Shown here: positions 34,721-45,668 of the stretch, piece by piece
How the letters are laid out: each line of letters begins with the position of its first letter
Numbering within the stretch: the stretch's first letter is position 1
DNA from: Bathymodiolus brooksi
Lineage: Eukaryota; Mollusca; Bivalvia; Mytilida; Modiolidae
NCBI GenBank assembly: GCA_963680875.1
Contig: OY804588.1
Span: 92,808,233-92,872,232 of the forward strand
Direction: 5' to 3'
Length of the DNA stretch: 64,000 nucleotides
Notes under the pieces: model-generated
The model's database searches: none
Seen by the model: the letters and a program-made list of their open reading frames with translations, nothing else
What the model was told of the DNA's origin: nothing
Position numbers and translations under genes: made by a program

Positions 34721-35334
34721 CCAAAGAAACTGTCAAATTGTCTAAAAAGAGCAGAAACAAGCGTTGTTCTTATCGTTTTTGATTGTGGCCTCTGTGAAGT
34801 CCGCGCTTATAAGTTTATAAGCATAAATCCTGTTACTGTTTCTTACCGTCGCTCAACATGAATCAAGTACCAGAAAAAGATATCTTGGTTAGAAACCAAA
34901 TACAAATGTATAGCAAAAAAATATCTGGTCAATGCAATGTGACTACTCGAATAGAACAAGTGCAGGATAAAAAAATAACATTAACTGGGCAGCGAAGAAA
35001 TACTATTAAAACATCTTATGTTTCAATCTTGCGATTATCCTCATTTTATTTGTATAAGCCTCAGACAATTTGATTGCTACATTTATATTATATTGTGAGC
35101 GCCATACAGATGTTTGTGTATCTTTACATTCAACATTCACTTACTAGTATCTGCTATACATTAAATTTTCTTTACAGATGAATCCTATCAGTATAATAGC
35201 CGTTGAGGAGTCTGTGGCGACCATGTTTGTCAACGGATCTGGATGAAATGAGCAATCTTTATAGAAGACCTTCCATAGTTGCTTCCTACCAAGTTTCGGT
35301 TTTTATTGTATCTAGCTTTAGTGAAATAATGTGT
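34721..35334. other. Interior of the outer transposon, no gene seen
   Basis: A 71-codon frame at 34858-35073 (MNQVPEKDILVRNQIQ...) has no recognised domain and may be chance. Confidence 0.5.
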
Positions 35335-35637
35335 ACAGATTTTGTCTGTTTGTATACTTATGAGTTTTGACTTTCCCTTTGGAAGATTGTTTGGAGTTCG
35401 GTAATTTTGTTATTACTCATATTCATTTGGCTAAGCAGTTTGAGAGGAGAAGATTTGATAAAATCGACCAATTAGAAACAAGAACCGCTTGATGCTTCCT
35501 ACTAAGCTCCACTTCATTTGATTGAGGCGTTTCAGAGGAAAAGATTAAAATGTGAATAGTTAATGGACGAAAGACGACGGACGACGGGCGCTAAGTGATG
35601 GTAAAAGCTCACATTGTCTTTGGCAAGATGAGCTAAT
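35335..35637 (+). repeat. RT2-type PLE tail fragment and a dispersed bivalve repeat
   Basis: 35335-35430 matches the PLE tail around 25550-25640 (acagattttgtctgtttgta, ccctttggaagattgtt). 35500-35637 resembles a common bivalve repeat with a gacgacgg run ending in aaaagctcacattgtctttg and agatgagcta. Confidence 0.6.
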
Positions 35638-35639
35638 AA

Positions 35640-35850
35640 CAGTCATTGGGCAGATATGTCGCTCCACTCGGACACATTATTCTGATTCCGAGCTAACCAG
35701 TCTCTGCTATTTCTCCTTAATGCTGCGTTCTTAGAGGAGAAGCAACAAATACCAATTTTATAGTCTTTTGTTTGACAAGACCACGGCTCGTACCCACAAT
35801 CTATCGCACTCGAGGCGAGCACGATAACCATTACGCTACCGATGCGGTTC
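35640..35850 (-). mobile_element. SINE-Gly 5' part, minus strand
   Basis: Complement of the core (cggaatcagaataatgtgtc), B-box region and head (ends near gatgcggttcc). Inserted within the outer transposon. Confidence 0.7.
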
Positions 35851-36432
35851 CCTATTTTTATTTAATTTTTATTAATTTTTTTAATCAAATATTTTTTATT
35901 GTCCTTCAATATATTATTTGAAAACAAAAATTAATCCAAAACAATAAGAGTTACTTGATATCTATATAAACAGTGAGAGTTCCTACTTTTGATCAAACAC
36001 TCTTTGAATATTGCAATAATTCAACTGCATAGCAAATAAAGAAAAATAATTAAAAGTTCTATACAAAATCATGACCATTCTGTCGAAGGTGACTTGGCGA
36101 ATGCCAATTCTGCACAAACCGTTTTGTATTTCTTCCTTTTAATGTTATACAAAACATCCACATGTAAAATATTTTTAATATGTGCTGTTGTTGTTTTTTT
36201 TCACAACTTTTATTCATTGAAGAATTTTTTTTTTTTTTTCTTTTTATCAATTTGCAAGTCGAACATACCCTTGACAAGTGTTATAATGAACCTTAAATAA
36301 ATTACAGAAAGAAACATAATTGTGATATTGAGCTGTTTTCGCTATTCTTTAAATTTTTTACATAGACAAAACCGGTTCTACTTAAACACAATTTTTGCGA
36401 CCCAACCGGAAAGTAGTGGCTGACAGAGCCGG

Positions 36433-36640
36433 TGTTACATACTCATTTTTTCCCCCTACTCATTCTTCCCCCCGGAAAAATGAGTATATACTAGTTTTTC
36501 CCCCGGAAAGATCAGTATATACTCATTTTTCCCCCCGGAAAGATCAGTATATACTCATCTTTCCCCCTGATTTTTAGGGGGGAAATCTGAGTATATACTG
36601 AAGTTTCCCCCTCATACTCAATTCTCCCCCTTTGCACTGA
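36433..36640. repeat. Left subterminal iterated repeats of the nested element
   Basis: Four to five units combine ttccccccggaaa with the palindrome gagtatatactc. Confidence 0.85.
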
Positions 36641-36649
36641 TAGACTATA

Positions 36650-37015
36650 CAAGGGCAATAACTCCTATAAGGGGTAGACCCTATGGAGACATTTGTAGAG
36701 CTTTTGATGCTGAAGAAGGAAGATCACCTCTATTTTTCTCTATATGTAATACTTTTTGAAATATTAGCCAATGACTGCAGTTTGACCCCTATGTTCTATT
36801 TTTAGCCATGGCGGCCATGTTTTTTTCATCGACGGATATATAATTCACAAACTATAGTCTACACACCCTAAGGATCATTCATACTAAGTTTGGTTAAATT
36901 ATGTTCAGTGGTTCTCAAGAAGAATATCAAAATGTAAAAAGTTAACGGACGGACGACGGACGGACGGAAGGACGACGAACGCAATGTGAAGGACGGGGGG
37001 GGGGGGGGGGGGGGG
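36650..37015. repeat. Dispersed bivalve-type repeat ending in poly(G)
   Basis: The consensus-like words ctaagtttggttaaattatg, gttctcaagaagaatatc and acggacggacgacggacgga end in a G21 run (36995-37015). Two related pieces recur at about 38050-38200 and 38400-38560 (cggaaattcaaaat-gt, gaaaaccactgaacataa-like). Confidence 0.6.
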
Positions 37016-37369
37016 TTCCGACCACCGGAACCCCCCTGGATTCGCCAATGGTTATCTGTTAATTTATTCTTAAGAATTTCAACTGTTTACAGTACACCGA
37101 GACACAACATAATTAGCTTTAAACTAAACAAACTATTTTGTGGTAGCTTGTTTGTTTGTAATCGATCATTTTAAATAAAGATCAGTAACTATAGAATGGC
37201 GGTGTCCATCAATGACGCATAACTATGAACGATACAATTATTAGTTCTACTGTCAAGAGTGTGGATTTGTTTTACCGAACATAATTATACCAATTTATCA
37301 TATTATGTTCATTTCAAATAATGAATTAAACGGTAACAGTATTCTCTAAATTAAACTACTACTACGAGG

Positions 37370-37565
37370 GGGGAAGGACCCTTTTCAGGACTCCGGGATG
37401 GTGTTTTTTTAAGCTCGAGAATTCGGGATTGACCATTTCGGGATTCGGGATTGAAATTTAATTATATTCGGGACTTCTGGATTTCAAGTTTTTTAGTTCG
37501 GGACTATGGGGATTTCAAGTTTTTTAGTTGGGGGTTTCGGGGTCACACCCCCTCCTAACCCCCTC
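37370..37565. repeat. cgggatt-type dispersed repeat
   Basis: Repeated cgggattgaa, cgggacttctggatttcaag and gggatttcaagtttttta words, ending ggggtcacaccccctcctaa. Likely a dispersed molluscan repeat; family unknown to me. Confidence 0.5.
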
Positions 37566-38689
37566 TACTATATCAGCACAACTATTTTTTGCTTCGTTTC
37601 ATGATCAAATTATTATAAAATTGAGCCATCTTGATAAATGCGTTTGTCTTCATCTTTTTTGATTGATCTACCGAAAGTGGTAGCACTATAATACCATATT
37701 CACACGTATTCCGGATTGAAACTGAATCATTAAATCGAATTTAAATCCGTTATAATTGTCGTATCGGATTTGAAATCAGTTAGCGTTCGCATATGGTCAA
37801 CCAATGCGTAATTGTTCGTCTGCATTGAATTTATCTGTGGTTTGCATATTGACTAAAAATTGTACTGAGGGATCTGGTGTTTGTTTAGATCGGATGAGGG
37901 ATTTTTTCCGATTCGTCAACAAATGGTCATCAGGAGACATTGGAAACATTGTTAGTTTTTCAATAATCTTTTTTCAAGAAACACTGAAGCGATGGTATGG
38001 AAACGTGATTTGTATGTTCATTTTAAGGTCCTTGACAGGTCTTGTTACTTTTTGAGCCCATCGGAAATTCAAAATCGTTGCCAGCGGAGGTCAAAGTTTG
38101 CTTTGAAACCATATGTAAAGCAACATTTTCATGGTCTACTTGGAAAACACTGAACAGAATTTAACCACACTTGGCAGAGGTGTACACTATTATGTCCTAC
38201 GCAAGTGTTGTTACTTTTCATGCCGATTCGTTAAAAAATGAATAAAAGAAGAATGTGTCTGATGCATGAGGACACGGAGTTCTCCGCTTTCAGCTAAGTG
38301 GGCCTAACTTCCAAGCCGTATATGGGATCTGGCTGCAATTGAACCTGACCTGCATATTATGGTTGTAAACATTGTCTTGAAATTTCAGAGTCCTTTACAG
38401 GTGATAATGGTTTTTATGCCGATCGGAAATTCAAAATGGTCGACAGCGAAGGTCAAAATTGCTTTGAAAACCTATGAATTACATTTTCGTAATCTCATTG
38501 AGAACCACTGAACATAATTTAACCAATTTACCTTTGAGGGTGTTCACTATGAGGTACTACACAAGTGTTGTTTCTTCGGTGCAGATCGATAGGAGACTTT
38601 GAACATTCTGATCAATCGATTTTCAAGAACTACTGAAGGCATTGTCGGGGGAAATTTATTAAAGTAGTCGTCCTCCTCACTACCTTTCT
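37566..38689. other. Interior of the nested element, no gene seen
   Basis: Apart from the dispersed-repeat pieces noted at 36650-37015 there is nothing recognisable. The 83-codon frame at 37804 looks like chance. Confidence 0.5.
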
Positions 38690-40620
38690 CACCCTTCCTC
38701 TCCATCCTCTTCCTCACTGCCTCTCTCTCTCCTTCTCCATCCTCCTCCTCACTACCTCCCTCCCTCATTCCTCTTCTCTACTTATCTCCCTCCTTGCTCT
38801 CCTCTTCTCACTACCTCTCTCCCTCCTTCCCCTCAGTCATCCTCACTACCTCTCTCCCTCCTTCTTCCTCTTCTCTACTTATTTCCCTCCTTCCTCTCCT
38901 CTTCTTACTACCTCTCTCAATTCTTCCTCTCCCTCCTACTCACTGCCTCTCTCCCTCCTTCCTCTCAATCCTCCTCCTCACTACTTCTCCTCACTCATTC
39001 CTCTCCATCCACTTCCTCATTACCTATCTCCCTCCTTCCTCTCAGTCATCCTCACTACCTCTCTCCCTCCTTCTTCCACTTCTCTACTTATTTCCCTCCT
39101 TCCTCTCCTCTTCTTACTACCTCTCTCACTTCTTCCTCTCCCTCCTACTCACTGCCTCTCTCCCTCCTTCCTCTCAATCCTCCTCCTCACTACTTCTCCT
39201 CACTCATTCTCTCCATCCACTTCCTCATTACCTATCTCCCTCCTTTCTCTCAGTCATCCTCACTACCTCTCTCCCTCCTTCTTCCTCTTCTCTACTTATT
39301 TCCCTCCTCCCTCTCCTCTTCTTACTACCTCTCTCCCTTCTTCCTCTCCCTCCTACTCACTGCCTCTCTCCCTCCTTCCTCTCAATCCTCCTCCTCACTA
39401 CTTCTCCTCACTCATTCCTCTCCATCCACTTCCTCATTACCTATCTCCCTCCTTCCTCTCAGTCATCCTCACTACCTCTCTCCCTCCTTCTTCCACTTCT
39501 CTACTTATTTCCCTCCTTCCTCTCCTCTTCTTACTACCTCTCTCCCTTCCTCCTCTCCCTCCTACTCACTGCCTCTCTCCCGCCTTCCTCTCAATCCTCC
39601 TCCTCACTACTTCTCCTCACTCATTCCTCTCCATCCACTTCCTCATTACCTATCTCCCTCCTTCCTCTCAGTCATCCTCACTACCTCTCTCCCTCCTTCT
39701 TCCACTTTCTCTACTTATATCCCTCCTTCCTCTCCTCTTCTTACTACCTCTCTCCCTTCTTCCTCTCCCTCCTACTCACTGCCTCTCTCCCTCCTTCCTC
39801 TCAATCCTCCTCCTCACTACTTCTCCTCACTCATTCCTCTCCATCCACTTCCTCATTACCTATCTCCCTCCTTCCTCTCAGTCATCCTCCCTACCTCTCT
39901 CCCTCCTTCTTCCACTTCTCTACTTATCTCCCTCCTTGCTCTCCTCTTCTTACTACCTCTCTCCCTTCTTCCTCTCCCTCCTACTCACTTCCTCTCTCCC
40001 TCCTTCCTCTCAATCCTCCTCCTCACTACTTCTCCCTCATTCCTCTCCATCCACTTCCTCACTACCTATCTCCCTCCTTCCTCTCAGTCATCTTCACTAC
40101 CTCTCTCCCTCCTTCTTCCTCTTCTCTACTTATTTCCCTCCTTGCTCTCCTCTTCTTACTACCTCTCTCCCTTCTTCCTCTCATTCATGCTCACTGCCTC
40201 TCTCCCTCCTTTCTCTCAATCCTCCTCCTCACTACTTCTCCCTCATTCCTCTCCATCCACTTCATCACTATCTCTCTCCCTCCTTCCTCTGAATCATCCT
40301 CTCCCCTCCTTCCTCTCAATCCTCCTCCTCACTACCTCTCTCTCCTTCTTCTCCATCCTTCTCACTACCTCTCTCCCTCCTTCCTCTGGCATCCTCCTCA
40401 CTACCGCTCTCCTTCCTTCCTCTCAATCCTCCTCACTACCTCTCTCCCTCCTTCCTCTCAGTCATCCTCACTACCTCTCTCCCTCCTTCCTCTCAGTCAT
40501 CATCACTACCTCTCTCCCTCCTTCCTCCCAGTCATCCTCACCACCTCTCCATCCTTCATTCCTTTCAATCCGCCACCTCATTACCTCTCTTCTCTTTCCT
40601 GTAATATTATCATCCACCTC
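38690..40620. repeat. Pyrimidine-rich satellite, 209-bp period
   Basis: The landmark cagtcatcctcactacctc recurs at 38834, 39043, 39251, 39460, 39669, 39879 and 40085, giving spacings of 206-210 bp. Between 38790 and 40300 there are about seven units, with decayed flanks to 40620. The strand is almost entirely C and T, so a 754-codon Ser/Leu/Pro frame is an artefact. Within a unit, shorter tctccctccttcctct words suggest it grew from a smaller repeat. Confidence 0.9.
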
Positions 40621-41249
40621 ATTACCTCCGTCTTTCTTCCGTCTCCATCCTCCTTATTAACTCTTCCTAATTACCTTCTCCGTATTCTTTTCTCCTCCGT
40701 CGTCATCATCATCCTCCTTATTACCTCCTCTTCACTATTTCTCTCCTCCTCGTTTACTTCGTCCTTTCTATCCTCTTCCTTCAAATCTCCTCTTCAATAC
40801 CTGTTTCACTACTTCCTCATCATTATCCTCCTCACTATCTCCATCCTTTTCCATATTGACTCCCTCCCTAATTCCTCCCCGTCATCCTCCTTATTTATAC
40901 CTCTAGTATCTCTCCTTCCTCTCCATCGTCTTTTTGCCATTCTCCCTCCGTCCTCTCTATCCTTCTCTTTATATTCCTTCCTTCCTGCCCTCTTCCTCAC
41001 ACCTGTCAGCTGTGCCTTCCAGCACTTAGCAAACTTGAGTTTTTCTCACTTGCACTAAGGAAGATCGCTGTATCACTCAAGTGTTTTTCCCATCCTTTCC
41101 TCCTACCTCCTTATCCGTTCTCACTCCATGTTCATGCTTGCCTTAGTTATTACTATTATCATTGTTGATACCCTCTTTCGTCCACATTTAACTATTATGT
41201 CTTCCACCATATACATGAATATAAGTGTACACAAGAAAAACCCTATTAA

Positions 41250-41453
41250 AATAGGAGAGGGGAAAAACTAGTATGAGGGGAAAAATGAGTATGTGTTAAC
41301 ACATACTTGGATTTCCGGGGGGAAAATTCAGTATATACTCATTTTTCCGGGGGGGAAATCTCAGTATATACTCATTTTTCCGGGGGGAAAACTGAGTATA
41401 TACTCATTTTTCCGAGGAGAAAAATGAGTATGGGGAAAAATGAGTATGTAACA
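41250..41453. repeat. Right subterminal iterated repeats of the nested element
   Basis: Inverted counterpart of 36433-36640 with units such as ccggggggaaaa followed by the gagtatatactc palindrome. Confidence 0.85.
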
Positions 41454-42064
41454 CCGGAACGAATGTACGTAAATAATCATCGTGTTTTTTACTGTAGCAA
41501 GTCTAAAACTATTCATGGTAGCACGCCAGTGCAAACTATCATGTATATAAGCATTACAAAGGGTTTGTGTACTTTAATTACACATATAAACTACTTCTTA
41601 TAGCTTTATTTGATGATTTCAATCTCATTATTAGCATTTTTTATTGTTTATGTCCATCATTTTATCTATATCTGAGTAATCGATAAAGATAACTACAGTA
41701 TATAGGTAAAACCAAGCAAAAATAATCGACCGATAACGACATCTTCTGGATTCAAGATATAATAATACTATATGATCATAATACTTACTTTTTGTCGTCG
41801 CCTGTATGTCAAACATGCCTATTTGACTTGTACCGGAAGATGACAGAGCATTTCCGACCGGAGCTCTTTGACGACAGTGAGTAAGTTGTATGCTTACATC
41901 AAATACGGAAAACATGGCATATTAATAAAGATTACCAAAAATGCATTTCATTCCATGATTTTATTTGTAATATCTAAATCTCAGAATAATCAAGGAAAAT
42001 GCTTGAGAAAACCATCAGACAAAAAATACAGAACAAAAAGAATACAAAAGTAAACAAAAACAAA

Positions 42065-42070
42065 GCAAAA

Positions 42071-42161
<91 letters not shown>

Positions 42162-42202
42162 ATACAAAAATAAATAAATAAATAAATAAATAAATAAATA
42201 TA
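42065..42202. repeat. (AAAT)n microsatellite, expanded
   Basis: About 33 units interrupted near 42165, longer than the unit 1 tract. Gives LFIY-type artefact frames. Confidence 0.95.
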
Positions 42203-42719
42203 TAAATAAAAAAAAAAATACAAAAGAAAACAGAACCAAAAACAAAACAAAAACAAACTTCCTCCTCCTTCATATTGAGACAGTAAAACCGGAAAGAAGC
42301 ATGGCTATGCTTAATAGAAAAATATATACATGTGAAAGTGAATAACGTGTTTCTAATATGAAACCTACTTTAGAATTATGAAACGAAATGGTCAACAATT
42401 CTGGCAATATCAACAAAACATGTACCTCTCACCTCAAATTATTAATCACAGCAAAAACCACGACATATGTCGATGTAAATCTAGGGCCTGGTTGGGACAG
42501 ACACACATATTTGACGGGATTAAATCGATTAAATGAGATCAAGTCATTAGCAATCAATAGAAAAACCGGCACAAAATTCCTCTGAAGCATAAGATTCCAT
42601 ATCATATTAATAGATTAAGAGAGTCAGGCAACATTATTTACAACTGTACAGTGGCTGTCATATGAAAAACAATATTATAAGCGATAATTTTAAGTGAGGT
42701 TCTGGTGAATTATGTTTCA

Positions 42720-42955
42720 TGTTCACGTACATCCGCATCCTGGTGTTCGAAACTAGTGGAGCATGAACTTCTTACACTTCCGGATCAGATTAGTTCATTC
42801 CTAGTTTTAGTGGGGTTTACATTGTTCGATCTTTTGTTGTCTGTGTAGTGTTTTATAGATCATTGTTTCTTCTTGTTTTCTGTCATTGTATTGCCTGTCC
42901 TTCTTCGAAATACGGCTTCTGATTATCGCTTTGTTATCTTCAAAACTGTTGTTAG
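42720..42955 (+). mobile_element. PLE 3'-tail fragment in block Q, unit 2
   Basis: Counterpart of 5210-5465 and 11150-11395. Confidence 0.65.
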
Positions 42956-43184
42956 TATGCTTACAACAGATATAAATAATTTACGTTTCTATATCGGATA
43001 AAACTTCCTGTTTTGGGATGTAAAATTAACCCCAATAATAGACGACAAGTCTCACAGTCCTATCCTTTCTATGATTTTCTTCCTATAAACGTTTCCGGTT
43101 TCCTCTTTTGCTCTTCAATTGCCCCAAATCTTGACTTCTGAAGTTCCACTACACACAAAATCTCCAACTTCAAGTAATTTGCTA

Positions 43185-43440
43185 CCACATCGGTGGTATA
43201 ATGGTCGAATGTGGTAGATCGTGGGTTTGAGCTGAGGTCGTGTCAAACCAAGGATTGGTATGTGTTGCTCCTCCACTAAACAAGCAGCAACAAGGAGCAA
43301 GAGCAAAAACTGGTTGACTCTAAATCATGATAATGTATTCGACTGGACCCGATAATTCTCGTTTCAATTTTGTATAGTACAAAGCGGACATCATCATCAC
43401 ATTGAAATGTTCTCGTCATAATAAAGCTGAAATAATGTTC
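43185..43440 (+). mobile_element. SINE-Gly copy in block Q, unit 2
   Basis: Head catcggtggtataatggtcg with B-box region cgtgggtttgagctgagg. Counterpart of 5739 and 11670. Confidence 0.7.
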
Positions 43441-43444
43441 ATCT

Positions 43445-44260
43445 GATGGAAGGAGAGTTTGAAGATACCAAAGGGGTAATCAGAATCCGTATGTCGAAGA
43501 AGAACAGACAACACAATGGCAAAAAGAAAAAGTACAAAAGGACAAACAACGATCTACAAAACATATACACAACACTAAAGATCGAGTGACACGAACCCCA
43601 CTAAAAACCGGGAGTGAACTCAGGTGCCCCGCAAAGGTAAGCAGTTCCTGCTCCACTAGTGGCACCCGTCGTGTTAATCTAGTTACAAACCCGGTGATAA
43701 GTCATGAATGAGGACAGGACCCGGAAGTGTTTGCGACAAGTGGAACATATCCGTGGTCATATGTGACACAGATATTACATAACGGTCAAGCAAGTCATGG
43801 TGTCGAACGTAAGACTTTCGAAGTGATAGCTTCAACTTAACCAAGAGGAATCCTTGGTTCAGTAGCTTCCTTGTTAACAGCAACCCTCTATCAAGGAAAT
43901 TCTAATAGGAACCACAACCTCTGGAATATGGTATCAACTGAGAGATATATACCCCATGTGCAGGTCCTGCTGGAATGTTGGTACATATAAATGGAAAGTT
44001 TACAATGGGAAAATTGAAATCATCTCTTTTGTCGTAAAGTTTCATTCTTAACCGCCCCTCACTGTCAATTTCGAGATGTAGGTCAATGTATGAAGCAGAC
44101 CTATCTGTACCTGTGGTATCCTTTATTTCAAGCTCAATGGGATAGATGCGTTCAACAAAATCACCAAACCTAGAATTATTTAGTGAGAAAACATCATATA
44201 TATAGTGATACGTTTAAATAAAAGCATCGGACTAGCTTCTTTTATATATTCTCCTCGCTT
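43445..44260 (-). pseudogene. PLE reverse transcriptase, 3' half plus 3' UTR (unit 2)
   Basis: Orthologue of 11935-12745. Here the C-terminal part is better kept (LLTRKLLNQGFLLVKLKLSL, then MTTDMFHLSQ). Motif C is degraded, since the YIDD codons read tatatatgatg. Stops and a shift remain. Confidence 0.75.
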
Positions 44261-44869
44261 TGACCGAAACAATAATGAAGATGTTTTTTTCATGCATGAA
44301 AAAAGTAAAGTTATTACTTTAGTGCGCATGAATGATTTGTGGATTATCATTCATCGGATGTCCAGAAAGTCAAAAGCCCAAACTTATTCAACGTATAATC
44401 TATACAAATGTGCAAGGTAGTGAAAAATACATGTATTGACCAAAAGAACAGCAGCTCTTGGTCTGTGTTTGGTCTTAGTACAAAAACAATTACTAGGCTC
44501 ATCACTGATTGAACGGTTGAAAATATGAACTCTGACGTGACCCTATATCGGATGTCGTTAGATGTTAGGGTATCACAAAATAAATGTTTTTTTTAAGAAA
44601 GATACAACAAACATCTAATTTTTATCAAATTAAAGTCATTACACTGCTGAAGAAAAAAGATAAAATGTAAAGTATATTTATGTTAGAAATATATTAAGAA
44701 TCCCCACAAGTAATTAAACATTTCTAATTCCTCTAAAATATTAATATATTTTCTTAGTGGTTCTAACATGTGTATTTTATTTAATATAAGGTCATCAGAC
44801 ATATGACCCCTATCTGTGACGACGTCATTATTGTAATTTATGGTTCATCAACGAGGACACTAAGGGTAA
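44261..44869. other. Non-coding stretch
   Basis: Counterpart of 12746-13335. Nothing recognised. Confidence 0.5.
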
Positions 44870-44965
44870 GCAGTTCCTCCTCCACTAGTGGCACCCGTTG
44901 TGTTAATTTTGTTACAAACCCGGTGATAAATCATGAATGAGGAACGGACTTGGAAGTGTTTTTCA
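44870..44965 (-). mobile_element. PLE 3'-tail fragment, internally deleted
   Basis: Contains the complement of caactagtggaggaggaactg-like 3' UTR words. About 130 bp seen at 13340-13470 are missing. Confidence 0.55.
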
Positions 44966-45082
44966 CAGTGAAGCTGGAATATTGTTAAGGATTTGCGTTA
45001 AATACAAATAAACACAACCCGTATTATCACACAATTAACATTGTGATTTGCATTAATGTATTTTTATTTAAATATATTTCAG

Positions 45083-45668
45083 GTTTACAACTGGATCTAC
45101 TTCTTAATGGTGTTTCTTTCAGCTTTATTAGCCATATTCCACACAATACCAGAATAAAAGTCCGGCGAGCGTGATTTTCAAACTTCTATGAACAAGACAG
45201 AAATATACAAACGACTGCACATCAACATACAAGATCAAAAAGAAATTGACATGAGCACGTTAGAATTCCCTCTATGGATGTCCGTTTTGGACATATTTCT
45301 AGCGTTGTTCTTTTCAGTGGTATTATTCGTTCGAATAGCAATGTGTCCCCGATAGCAAGGAGTTTCTCAAAGACTGGCTAAATATATTGGATGTTATTTT
45401 ATTCATAGCAATTTGTGTACGTTTTATTATTGAGAAAACCCCTAGGTGGTCTTTAATTTCTTATGATATTGTAATTCTATACGGGATTACTTATAGTGTG
45501 ACTGTTTTTAGGCTGTTTCGATTTTTTCGACTTGCTCGACAATTTAGCAGCTTATATGTTCTTCTTGTGATATAATTGTCTTAGCTATGCCAGCTGCTAT
45601 GATTGTTGCTAATTTTAATGCTTATTATCAAAAGAATAAGAAAAATTAAACGAATTGTACGCTTTTGA
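45083..45668 (+). pseudogene. Kv potassium-channel-like exon, pore deleted (unit 2)
   Basis: Paralogue of 13688-14467. The acceptor is kept. A TAA at 45155-45157 and an extra C near 45347-45350 break the frame early. The frame reopens from 45387 with S3 (ILDVILFIAICVRFI equivalent) and S4 (VFRLFRFFRLARQF). A deletion of about 200 bp then removes S5, the pore and the filter, joining S4 to the end of S6. S6 here retains LAMPAAMIVANF, closer to the usual Pro-containing Kv hinge than the unit 1 copy. Its stop positions differ from unit 1, so the two copies decayed independently. Confidence 0.8.

Larger units (their letters stand above)
36433..41453. mobile_element. Nested DNA transposon, TGTTACATACTC inverted ends in CCGG target
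   Basis: The left end TGTTACATACTCATTTTT and the right end AAAAATGAGTATGTAACA are perfect inverted repeats, each flanked by CCGG (36429-36432, 41454-41457). The 5021-bp element has about 200-bp subterminal arrays of iterated gagtatatactc words in inverted orientation. TGT termini and CCGG target sites are features reported for Ginger1 elements; that assignment is inference. No integrase or transposase is readable. The interior is satellite and low-complexity DNA. Confidence 0.85.
33251..41879. mobile_element. Outer DNA transposon with CACTG...CAGTG inverted ends and 5-bp AGTAA target duplication
   Basis: The left end CACTGTCGTCAAAGAGCTCC and the right end match as inverted repeats over about 33 bp with two or three mismatches, then decay. 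AGTAA flanks both sides (33246-33250, 41880-41884). Unit 1 shows the empty site at about 4454 and block Q2 another at about 10414. Without the nested element it is about 3.6 kb. No transposase is readable. CAC termini with a 5-bp duplication recall Transib/RAG-like transposons, but CACTA-like or other superfamilies are not excluded. Confidence 0.85.
41885..43800. repeat. Duplicated block Q, unit 2 copy
   Basis: Resumes immediately after the right AGTAA of the outer transposon and aligns with 4451-6332. Confidence 0.85.

Noticed and set aside
37804..38055. 83-codon frame as a gene in the nested element
   Set aside because: No domain, no splice or promoter support, and it overlaps dispersed-repeat sequence.
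38794..41058. 754-codon plus-strand open frame
   Set aside because: It is Ser/Leu/Pro-rich low complexity produced by the pyrimidine satellite, which rarely forms stop codons. No start context, domain or exon structure.
41974..42273. Membrane-protein-like LFIY-rich frames here and at 4567-4807
   Set aside because: Translation of (AAAT)n microsatellites.
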